From NCBI GenBank assembly GCA_041161475.1, contig JBEAUL010000069.1, forward strand, positions 1 to 5,890: a stretch of DNA of 5,890 bases. Direction: 5' to 3'. This document shows, in pieces, positions 1 through 5,723 of the stretch. Each line of letters opens with the position of its first letter. Position 1 is the first letter of the stretch. The notes below the pieces were generated by a model. That model was not told the DNA's origin. It was given only the letters and a program-made list of their open reading frames with translations, and did no database searches. A program made the position numbers and the translations under genes. The DNA comes from JBEAUL01 sp041161475. GTDB taxonomy: Bacteria; Pseudomonadota; Gammaproteobacteria; UBA6186; Azoamicaceae.

Positions 1-427
1 ACAATATGTGCTCTAAAAAATAAAAGAAATTATTGTAATTTGCTGTTTTTAATAAAAAATCGTATTTTCCTTTCATTGGTGAAACAGCAGGCGAATCCCA
101 AAAATTATTCGGAATCTTTAAATTAAGATAAAAATCGTTTTGAGACGGTATAGACGTATCCATAAGTATTTCTTCTCTATCTATAAGTGTCGCATCGATA
201 TTTTCTTGTGCAATTTCTAATAAAAATTGTAATTCATCTTCAGACTCAGATTGATCTTTCGATTGCACTTCAGATGGCACTTCTTTAATCATCGGCTTAG
301 AGCATGGAAGCACCTCTTCTTTTCGCATAGGTTGAGATTCGATGACTGTTTGTACAGGGACACACGTTTCAATGATATTTGATTGTCTTCTTTTTTGTTC
401 TTGTGCTTTTATCGCTCTTCTACCCAT
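1..427 (-). CDS. Hypothetical protein, N-terminal 142 residues (cut by left edge)
   Basis: A reading frame on the minus strand runs from ATG at 427-425 to the window edge without a stop. An AGGAG ribosome binding site (435-439) sits 7 nt before the ATG, which fixes the start well. The visible protein begins MGRRAIKAQEQKRRQS, a strongly basic opening. A polar Ser/Glu/Gln/Lys-rich stretch follows (about residues 35-65), then an acidic helical-looking segment (about 62-90), then a more globular part rich in Phe, Tyr and Asn (about 97-142). There is no signal peptide or membrane helix in the visible part. I do not recognise the family. The region is AT-rich (about 33% GC by hand count over 1-420, against roughly 40-50% in samples of metK). 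The basic-then-polar disordered start followed by a folded part is compatible with many protein kinds, including secreted effectors of intracellular bacteria, but nothing here shows that. Existence of the gene is well supported; its function is unknown. Confidence 0.8.
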   Translation of the reverse strand, partial: MGRRAIKAQEQKRRQSNIIETCVPVQTVIESQPMRKEEVLPCSKPMIKEVPSEVQSKDQSESEDELQFLLEIAQENIDATLIDREEILMDTSIPSQNDFYLNLKIPNNFWDSPAVSPMKGKYDFLLKTANYNNFFYFLEHIL

Positions 428-434
428 ACCAACA

Positions 435-439
435 CTCCT
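435..439 (-). promoter_or_regulatory. Ribosome binding site of the left-edge hypothetical gene
   Basis: The minus strand reads AGGAG here, 7 nt before the ATG at 427-425. It is the strongest Shine-Dalgarno match in the window and is the main evidence that this edge-truncated frame is a real gene. The 120 bp spacer between this gene and the upstream QEGLA gene (428-547) shows no clear hairpin terminator and no convincing -35/-10 pair. Confidence 0.75.
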
Positions 440-547
440 ATACTGATACAATCATACGGTTATTCTTTCATCGTACCGGAATATGTTAACAGCAAGATAC
501 TGGAAATCTATTCAGATATTTTCGGTAAACATCAGTGTCTCTTATAT

Positions 548-1828
548 TTACAAAATGCCCTTATATTCAGAAGCCAAACGCTTTAAATTCAGTTGATTTA
601 AAAACAAGGAATAGCACATCCAAGAACTCAAAGCAGCCAAATCTTTAAACTGTTTGGGCAAATACCTGGGTTTAATCACAACACCTTCTTGTACCAAATC
701 ATCCCATACTTTTAAATCTTCGAGCGTTGTTTTACCCAATAAGAGTAATGGGATCCGTTCAACCAATCCTTTTTGAATGGCAAGACGAATATAATTATAA
801 ATAAGAATAAACCCTTTATTGTAAGATAAATCTTTGGTAAAAGGCCCTAGGGTTGGCGTACTTCCTCTAAAGGCACGACTTGTCTTTGCATAACTTTCTT
901 CTAAAGACATGCCCTCTGCTTCAAAAAATCGAAACACTTCTAAGAAATCAGCCCCATTTTCAGCCATATTAATGGCTCTGACCCTGTCGGTAATGGCTCT
1001 CATGCGATTAGGATGCGATGAAAAGGTAAACACCTCCATAATAATCGCTAATCCTTCTTGCGTTACCGTGGATGAAGGAGGGCCTTTACTTAAAAAAGTA
1101 CACGTGGGTTGGAGTAATCCATTGATGGTTGTTCCCAAATGTACCCAACCTTCATGGACTTCGAGCACACGTAAATCACGCATGCTGAATTTCGCATCGG
1201 TACGCAATTTGATGGTTTCTGCCCCAGCGGCTGCATCTGCAAGAATATTATCACTGATTTCAACACGGACTTCCCTGTCTTGGTCAAAATAGGTATGCAA
1301 TCGTTCTCGCAATATCTCAACGGCTTGTTGGCTATTTAAATTTTTCTCATCCTCTTCTGTATCAATTTTTTTATCAATAAATTTTAGTGTCTTGGAGATA
1401 ACTTCAGCCAAGTCTTTCAGGCTTGGCCCACCCGCATAAAACACATCCTCTGAACTGCCATACAGTTGTTGTGCAAAACGAGAAAAACTGGGTGTTCCAC
1501 GTGCTTTAAGCATATCAATGACGGTGGCATATTCTTGGCACATCCTTATCATTATTTCACCGATGCCATTAAACTGCCCAAGTTCTTTTCGAATAGCGCG
1601 TTCGATTAACTGAAATTCTTCTATTTTTTTATCTGGATCGAATTTTAGTGGATTTTTTTCGTAATACTGGGCATCTATCGCAGGCAATACTTGGCAACTT
1701 TTATTAAAAAAGGTCTGCTGAATCTCTGGACCCCATTTTAGGGCATCCAACACACGGATTGGACGTTGTGCCTGGACAATACGGTCGGATAAAGCTTTAA
1801 TAGTAGCGTGATATTCTTTTTCTGACAT
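548..1828 (-). CDS. DUF1704 / QEGLA-motif protein, putative zinc metallopeptidase (MATCAP-like)
   Basis: A 426-residue protein of the family annotated as 'flavohemoglobin expression-modulating QEGLA motif protein' (DUF1704, TIGR02421). This family is related to the eukaryotic tubulin tyrosine carboxypeptidase MATCAP. Visible motifs are HEGWVH at residues 225-230 (an HExxxH zinc site, with E226 as probable catalytic base), the name-giving QEGLA at 257-261 (E258 is the likely third metal ligand) and the conserved FTKDLSYNKGF near 330-340. All expected metal-site residues are intact, so an active enzyme is plausible. The bacterial substrate is unknown, and the flavohaemoglobin label rests on thin evidence in the family. 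There is no signal peptide, so it is probably cytoplasmic. I chose ATG at 1828 over an in-frame TTG at 1840, because the AGGAA at 1841-1845 abuts the TTG directly. Spacing from that AGGA to the ATG (13 nt) is long, so the start is only moderately sure. It is transcribed divergently from metK, and the left-edge hypothetical gene follows downstream on the same strand. Confidence 0.9.
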   Translation of the reverse strand: MSEKEYHATIKALSDRIVQAQRPIRVLDALKWGPEIQQTFFNKSCQVLPAIDAQYYEKNPLKFDPDKKIEEFQLIERAIRKELGQFNGIGEIMIRMCQEYATVIDMLKARGTPSFSRFAQQLYGSSEDVFYAGGPSLKDLAEVISKTLKFIDKKIDTEEDEKNLNSQQAVEILRERLHTYFDQDREVRVEISDNILADAAAGAETIKLRTDAKFSMRDLRVLEVHEGWVHLGTTINGLLQPTCTFLSKGPPSSTVTQEGLAIIMEVFTFSSHPNRMRAITDRVRAINMAENGADFLEVFRFFEAEGMSLEESYAKTSRAFRGSTPTLGPFTKDLSYNKGFILIYNYIRLAIQKGLVERIPLLLLGKTTLEDLKVWDDLVQEGVVIKPRYLPKQFKDLAALSSWMCYSLFLNQLNLKRLASEYKGIL

Positions 1829-1862
1829 AATATACAGCAATTCCTAAAGCATTTGCTCTCTA

Positions 1863-1872
1863 TCTATGATAG
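1863..1872 (+). promoter_or_regulatory. Probable -10 region of metK (symmetric TCTATGATAG)
   Basis: TATGAT at 1865-1870 matches the sigma-70 -10 consensus at 5 of 6 positions and lies about 30 bp before the metK ATG. The upstream hexamer TTCCTA (1841-1846, 18 bp spacer) is a poor -35. The core CTATGATAG is an odd-centred palindrome, so the opposite strand reads TATCAT and could serve the divergent QEGLA gene. The identical 10-mer occurs before cysQ (4156-4165). An operator role is an alternative reading. Confidence 0.45.
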
Positions 1873-1887
1873 TCTGTGAAAAATAAA

Positions 1888-1893
1888 AGGGGA
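1888..1893 (+). promoter_or_regulatory. Ribosome binding site deciding the metK start
   Basis: AGGGGA is placed 6 nt before ATG at 1900. This rules against the in-frame upstream GTG at 1876, which has no Shine-Dalgarno sequence and would add eight residues not found in the family. Confidence 0.75.
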
Positions 1894-1899
1894 AATGGT

Positions 1900-3057
1900 A
1901 TGCGCGGAGACTTTTTGTTTACTTCTGAGTCTGTTTCAGAAGGACATCCAGATAAGATAGCTGACCAAATATCTGATGCGGTATTAGATGAGATACTCAA
2001 ACAAGACGCAAATGCACGAGTCGCTTGTGAAACCTACGTTAAAACTGGCATGGTATTGATTGGTGGTGAAATATCCACAAATGCCTGGGTTGATTTAGAA
2101 CCTTTAGTCAGACGCATTATTGCTGAAGACATTGGATACAATGACTCCGCAATGGGTTTTGATGGGCACTCTTGCGCAGTCCTCAATGCCATCGGAAAAC
2201 AATCTTCTGACATTGCACAAGGCGTTAATCAAACAACAGCGCATGAACAGGGCGCAGGCGATCAAGGCTTAATGTTTGGCTATGCTACGGATGAAACGCC
2301 CGAGTTAATGCCTGCAGCAATTATGTATGCCCACCGCTTAATGCAACGACAATCCCAGGTTCGACGCAGCGGTAACATTCCTTGGTTAAGACCAGATGCC
2401 AAAAGTCAAGTTACCTTACGCTATGAAAATTACCGCCCAGTTGCCTTGGAATCCGTGGTTTTATCCACTCAGCATGCACCTGATGTTAGCCACAGCGATT
2501 TAACCGAAGCGGTTATCGAAGAAATTATAAAACCTATCTTCCCCCCAGCATGGCTGTCGAAAAACACCCGTTACTTAGTCAATCCTACGGGTCGTTTTGT
2601 GATTGGTGGCCCTATGGGGGATTGTGGGCTAACAGGACGTAAGATTATTGTGGATACATATGGTGGCATGGCTCGACATGGTGGTGGGGCATTTTCTGGA
2701 AAAGATCCTTCAAAAGTAGATCGATCGGCCGCCTATTTTTGTCGGTATATGGCTAAAAATATTGTGGCGGCGGGTTTGGCTACGCGATGTGAAATTCAAA
2801 TAGCCTATGCCATTGGTGTTGCTGATCCGATTGCGCTTTATATTGATACCTTTGGAACAAGCAAGCTTCCTGAACCGGCTTTACTGAATTTGGTGAAAAA
2901 AACCTTTAAACTAAGGCCTAAAGAGATCATTGAGCGTTTAAATCTGTTGAATGTCTCTTACTTGCCCACTGCGTGTTATGGACATTTTGGTAGAACCGAC
3001 CTTACGTTGCCTTGGGAAAAAACCGATTGTATTGATGAGTTACAGAATGGGCTCTGA
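1900..3057 (+). CDS. metK: S-adenosylmethionine synthetase (methionine adenosyltransferase)
   Basis: The enzyme makes S-adenosylmethionine from methionine and ATP, releasing phosphate and pyrophosphate. It is a cytoplasmic, usually tetrameric enzyme and supplies nearly all cellular methyl groups. The product is 385 residues, against 384 in E. coli, and is complete. The opening MRGDFLFTSESVSEGHPDK contains the ATP-binding His16, Asp18 and Lys19. GAGDQG at 118-123 is the flexible-loop signature. RPDAKSQV around 164-171 supplies an active-site Lys (K168). The long block GGPMGDCGLTGRK (236-248), followed by the GGGAFSGKDPSKVDRS segment (261-276), carries the triphosphate- and metal-binding Lys and Asp residues. 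Nothing is missing. The start at ATG 1900 is set by its ribosome binding site and by alignment. The last 11 nt overlap ruvX. The 71 bp leader region is too short to hold a known SAM riboswitch together with a promoter, and none is apparent. Confidence 0.98.
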   Translation: MRGDFLFTSESVSEGHPDKIADQISDAVLDEILKQDANARVACETYVKTGMVLIGGEISTNAWVDLEPLVRRIIAEDIGYNDSAMGFDGHSCAVLNAIGKQSSDIAQGVNQTTAHEQGAGDQGLMFGYATDETPELMPAAIMYAHRLMQRQSQVRRSGNIPWLRPDAKSQVTLRYENYRPVALESVVLSTQHAPDVSHSDLTEAVIEEIIKPIFPPAWLSKNTRYLVNPTGRFVIGGPMGDCGLTGRKIIVDTYGGMARHGGGAFSGKDPSKVDRSAAYFCRYMAKNIVAAGLATRCEIQIAYAIGVADPIALYIDTFGTSKLPEPALLNLVKKTFKLRPKEIIERLNLLNVSYLPTACYGHFGRTDLTLPWEKTDCIDELQNGL

Positions 3058-3478
3058 AAAAACTGTTCTAGGCTTTGACTTTGGCACAAAATACATTGGC
3101 GTTGCCGTTGGACAAACCATCACGCATTTAGCCACGCCTATCACGAGTCTTAAGGCGATTGATGGTGTACCGAATTGGAATGAAGTAAAGCGTTTAATTG
3201 ATGACTGGAAACCAGGCTTGTTATTGGTTGGTATTCCACTCAATATGGATGGCACAGAACAACCCATGACGTTTTATGCGCGTGATTTTGCACATGCCTT
3301 ACATCAACTGACTGGATTGCCTATTGAAGAAATTGACGAGCGTTTGAGTACTTGGGAAGCAAAAAAGCGTGTTTTGACAAACAAAAAACATAAAAACGCA
3401 CGCAGCCAAGCAGCGCTTAATGATATTAATGCGACCTCGGCTGCTATTTTGGTAGAGCAGTGGCTATCAGAATATTAA
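3047..3478 (+). CDS. ruvX: RuvX/YqgF family RNase H-fold nuclease
   Basis: YqgF proteins are small cytoplasmic RNase H-fold nucleases. They are known from 16S rRNA 5'-end maturation and were proposed as Holliday junction resolvases. The product has 143 residues (138 in E. coli). Family marks are LGFDFGTKYIGVAVG (8-22, first catalytic Asp D11), VGIPLNMDGTEQP (61-73) and IDERLST (96-102, acidic D98/E99). The C-terminal helix NATSAAILVEQWL (128-140) aligns without gaps to the family's D-S/A-x-x-A block, but the usual Asp is Asn128 here. Asp126, two residues earlier, might substitute. ATG at 3047 gives the family-length N terminus. ATG at 3035 is in frame and adds four residues, and longer starts would lie deep within metK. 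It overlaps metK by 11 nt with no strong Shine-Dalgarno, which suggests coupling to metK translation. Its TAA stop overlaps that of hslR by 4 bp. Confidence 0.95.
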   Translation: MGSEKTVLGFDFGTKYIGVAVGQTITHLATPITSLKAIDGVPNWNEVKRLIDDWKPGLLLVGIPLNMDGTEQPMTFYARDFAHALHQLTGLPIEEIDERLSTWEAKKRVLTNKKHKNARSQAALNDINATSAAILVEQWLSEY

Positions 3479-4110
3479 TCGAGCTCGACTTCGACTTCTG
3501 GCACAGGCATTGTGTAAGGTTGCTGCGCTAAGCGATGCGTAGGCTTTCTTAAAAAACGAACCAATTTTTTTGGTTTTTGCCAAGATGTTTCGGTCTGTTC
3601 ACCCTGATAAGACATTGGCTCATGATGCATCTCGGATGAATGATGTCTATTACGGTGTTGTATGCCACCAGAAGACATGGGATATCTCGCGCGGGTTTGT
3701 TGAGGCTGATAAGAATCTGCGACTTGTCGTAAAATATCTTGATGATGAGAAATATCTTGGTATAGTAGCGCGGCATCTTTCATGCTACGGCGCCTCGTTG
3801 ACAAACCCGTGACAACCACAAGCTTATCGAGATTACCGTGTTGAATACGCAGTAAACCGCCTACGCTAATTTCAACACTTGAACGACTCCGCTGTCCATT
3901 GTAATAAATTTTACCATTTTGAATGGCTTTGCGAGATAAAGCCAGTGTTTTATAAAAACGCGCTGCCCACAACCATTTATCTAAATGTACTTGTAATGAT
4001 TTTTCTTCAACGCTTTCCGTATCCTCTCCGGCAAACACTTCCATGGTTGTATTTGTGTTGGTTTCTGCGGTTGCGTGATATCCTGTCTCAAATTCGAATT
4101 CCTGTTCCAT
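3475..4110 (-). CDS. hslR: Heat shock protein 15 (ribosome-associated S4 RNA-binding protein), extended form
   Basis: Hsp15 binds free 50S subunits that still carry nascent chain and tRNA after faulty dissociation, and helps recycle them. The product has 211 residues, against 133 in E. coli. The S4 RNA-binding domain occupies about residues 41-103. VHLDKWLWAARFYKT at 41-55 and the block NGKIYYNGQRSRSS (65-78) are near-identical to the E. coli protein, and AALLYQ (113-118) also matches. Two parts are unusual. One is a 40-residue acidic, Thr/Glu-rich N-terminal extension. The other is an expanded C-terminal region: a Gln/His/Ser-rich linker (about 133-178), a basic patch KPKKLVRFLRKP (179-190) that may correspond to the E. 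coli basic tail, and an acidic end EVEVELD. An internal ATG at 4044 would still retain the S4 domain with a 189-residue product, but it has no purine-rich leader. ATG 4110 is preceded by GATAGAGAT. Confidence in identity is high, in the exact start moderate. Confidence 0.93.
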   Translation of the reverse strand: MEQEFEFETGYHATAETNTNTTMEVFAGEDTESVEEKSLQVHLDKWLWAARFYKTLALSRKAIQNGKIYYNGQRSRSSVEISVGGLLRIQHGNLDKLVVVTGLSTRRRSMKDAALLYQDISHHQDILRQVADSYQPQQTRARYPMSSGGIQHRNRHHSSEMHHEPMSYQGEQTETSWQKPKKLVRFLRKPTHRLAQQPYTMPVPEVEVELD

Positions 4111-4155
4111 ATCTCTATCAATACTTTTGTGCTATCTTTGTAAAATGACAATCAC

Positions 4156-4165
4156 TCTATGATAG
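4156..4165 (+). promoter_or_regulatory. Probable -10 region of cysQ (second copy of TCTATGATAG)
   Basis: TATGAT at 4158-4163 lies 33 bp before the likely cysQ start, nearly the same spacing as the identical 10-mer before metK. The upstream hexamers (such as TCTTTG at 4135-4140, 17 bp spacer) are poor -35 boxes. The opposite strand reads TATCAT, 49 bp before hslR, so the element could be used in both directions. Confidence 0.4.
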
Positions 4166-4195
4166 CCTAATCAAGACGCCTAAGCCACCCTTAAA

Positions 4196-5071
4196 TTGGC
4201 CAATGCTGTGTTTAAAACTGTTTTACACCCTGAATGGGTTGAAAAAGTAAAAATAATTGCAACAAATGCTGCTGAGATTGTGGCGGATGTTTATCATACC
4301 CAAAGAGAGTTATTCATACAACTCAAGTCAGATAATTCCCCTCTGACGATTGCCGATACCGCCTCCGATCACTATATTCGCTCGCAATTACGATTACTCA
4401 CACCACACATTCCCATCATCAGTGAAGAAATGGTAAGTGAGTTATCTTTTCCTCAACCGCCAGAAACCTTATTTTGGCTGGTAGACCCCTTAGATGGCAC
4501 CAAAGAATTCATTGAGCGCACGGGGGAGTTTTCTGTCAATATTGCGCTCATACAAGCACATCGACCTGTGCTCGGTGTTGTCGCTGTACCTTTAAAACAA
4601 GCATGTTACTGGGGTGAAAAACAGAAGGGAAGCTATTTTCAAGCAGGAAACGCATTACCTAACCGTCTTATTGTGAATATCGCTTCGGAGACACCCTTGA
4701 CCATTGCGATTAGTCGCTTTCATTGTATTGAACCCGATTATGCAGCATTTATTGAAAAAGCAAAACAATGGAATGCTAGCCTCCGGTTACTTGAAATCGG
4801 TAGCGCACTAAAAATTTGCTTAGTTGCACAAGGATTAGCAGACATTTATCCTAGATTTGGGCCAACCAGTGCTTGGGACACCGCGGCAGGTCAACTCATT
4901 TTAGAGGAAGCAAATGGACATTTGGTCGATTTAAGTAATGGCATGCCACTCAAATACGGCAACAAAACTTCTTTGCTTAACCCCCCCTTTATTGCAACCA
5001 CCACTTATTACTTAGAAAAAGTGTTTGAAAAATCCTCACTGCAATCCAACCTCTCTAGCGCTGGTGAATGA
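4196..5071 (+). CDS. cysQ: 3'(2'),5'-bisphosphate nucleotidase (inositol monophosphatase superfamily)
   Basis: CysQ hydrolyses 3'-phosphoadenosine 5'-phosphate to AMP and phosphate. It clears the by-product of sulfate assimilation and of phosphopantetheine transfer, and is Mg2+-dependent and Li+-sensitive. The metal-site motifs of the family are complete: SDNSPLTIAD (45-54, D54), SEE (76-78), WLVDPLDGTKEF (94-105, with D97 and D100) and SAWDTAAGQLI (225-235, D228). GSALKICLVAQGLADIYPRF (202-221) matches E. coli CysQ closely, which favours CysQ over SuhB or other phosphatases. The product is 291 residues, against about 246 in E. coli, with a 20-residue polar tail after the conserved NPPF. There is no ATG near the N terminus. 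The candidate starts are TTG at 4196 and GTG at 4208, neither with a clear Shine-Dalgarno, and an in-frame TAA at 4181 bars anything longer. It diverges from hslR and its end overlaps sco by 17 bp. Confidence 0.94.
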   Translation: MANAVFKTVLHPEWVEKVKIIATNAAEIVADVYHTQRELFIQLKSDNSPLTIADTASDHYIRSQLRLLTPHIPIISEEMVSELSFPQPPETLFWLVDPLDGTKEFIERTGEFSVNIALIQAHRPVLGVVAVPLKQACYWGEKQKGSYFQAGNALPNRLIVNIASETPLTIAISRFHCIEPDYAAFIEKAKQWNASLRLLEIGSALKICLVAQGLADIYPRFGPTSAWDTAAGQLILEEANGHLVDLSNGMPLKYGNKTSLLNPPFIATTTYYLEKVFEKSSLQSNLSSAGE

Positions 5072-5696
5072 TTTTTTGCAAATCTCGCGCAATGGCCAAC
5101 CCATCATGTGGTGGCGAAAATAAGGCTTGTAGCCGACCATCTGGCCCAAGCAATAAAATGGTTGCACTGTGATCGATCACTTTAGGCTTACTGCTCATCT
5201 CTTCGCTGGGTTCTGTCCAACTGTATACACCAGAAGCTTTACTCAATCGCATAATATCCGTCTTATTGCCTGTCAAGCCAATAAACTCAGGATGAAATTG
5301 CTGAACAAATGGTTTTAAGGCTTCCACTGTATCTACGGCTGGATTTAAGGTGACAAACACAAATTGTGCACTCGAATGCGGTTTTTCTCCTGGAAATGAT
5401 CGCCATACTTCACTCACTAACGTGAGTGCTTGTGGACAAATTTTAGGACATTGGGCATATCCAAAAAACATCATCGTCCAATGCCCTAACAACGATTCGC
5501 TTGAAAATGGGGTGCCAAGGGTACTGTTGAGTACAAAATTACCTAGGGATTTAGTTGGTCGCAATACCGTTGCCACTTCGGTTTTTATCATTTCTTTTTG
5601 TGTCCAGACCGGCCATTGCTGTATTGACCATGGAATACCAACTGCAAACAAAGATATCAGCAGTAATCCACCCATTTTTTTTATACTAACAGGCAT
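5055..5696 (-). CDS. SCO1/SenC family copper chaperone for cytochrome c oxidase
   Basis: SCO proteins are membrane-anchored thioredoxin-fold proteins facing the periplasm. They deliver copper to, or reduce the thiols of, the CuA site of cytochrome c oxidase subunit II. The product has 213 residues. A basic start (MPVSIKK) and a hydrophobic segment (about 9-25, GGLLLISLFAVGIPW) form a signal anchor. The thioredoxin-like domain covers about 50-211. The copper-binding CPKIC motif gives Cys83 and Cys87, and the third ligand is His176 in VIDHSAT. The usual Asp in the S-x-D-P loop is Asn here (TLNP, 116-119). I chose ATG at 5696, because GGGAG (5703-5707) sits 6 nt before it. A TTG one codon upstream has only a 3 nt gap. 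It lies 27 bp after the end of cyoE on the same strand, an operon arrangement that fits joint oxidase assembly. Confidence 0.94.
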   Translation of the reverse strand: MPVSIKKMGGLLLISLFAVGIPWSIQQWPVWTQKEMIKTEVATVLRPTKSLGNFVLNSTLGTPFSSESLLGHWTMMFFGYAQCPKICPQALTLVSEVWRSFPGEKPHSSAQFVFVTLNPAVDTVEALKPFVQQFHPEFIGLTGNKTDIMRLSKASGVYSWTEPSEEMSSKPKVIDHSATILLLGPDGRLQALFSPPHDGLAIARDLQKIIHQR

Positions 5697-5702
5697 CAAT
5701 GT

Positions 5703-5707
5703 CTCCC
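5703..5707 (-). promoter_or_regulatory. Ribosome binding site deciding the sco start
   Basis: The minus strand reads GGGAG, 6 nt before ATG 5696-5694 and only 3 nt before the adjacent TTG at 5699. It therefore favours the ATG. It lies in the 27 bp gap after cyoE. Confidence 0.6.
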
Positions 5708-5723
5708 TATTTTTTATTTTTTC

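Noticed and set aside
428..547. Rho-independent terminator after the QEGLA gene
   Set aside because: No stem followed by a T-run was found on the minus strand. The two minus-strand genes may be co-transcribed, or the second may have a promoter I cannot define.
383..586. 67-codon plus-strand open frame
   Set aside because: It is antisense to both the left-edge gene start (with its strong ribosome binding site) and the QEGLA gene end. It has no recognisable domain and its low-complexity hydrophobic start looks like chance.
909..1292. 127-codon plus-strand open frame
   Set aside because: It lies wholly antisense inside the QEGLA gene, whose protein is conserved with intact motifs. The plus-strand product resembles nothing known.
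1876..1899. GTG start for metK
   Set aside because: The ribosome binding site AGGGGA lies downstream of it and is correctly spaced for ATG 1900, which gives the family N terminus.
1829..1899. SAM riboswitch before metK
   Set aside because: Only 71 bp separate the divergent starts, and this includes the likely promoter and ribosome binding site. I see no paired stems of a SAM aptamer.
2951..3046. Longer N terminus for ruvX
   Set aside because: The extra 32 residues are the out-of-frame reading of the conserved MetK end and have no counterpart in YqgF proteins.
3570..4148. Plus-strand open frames of 80 and 89 codons and a minus-strand one of 75
   Set aside because: All overlap hslR in other frames. 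The S4 domain of Hsp15 is unambiguous, and none of these has a ribosome binding site or a recognisable product.
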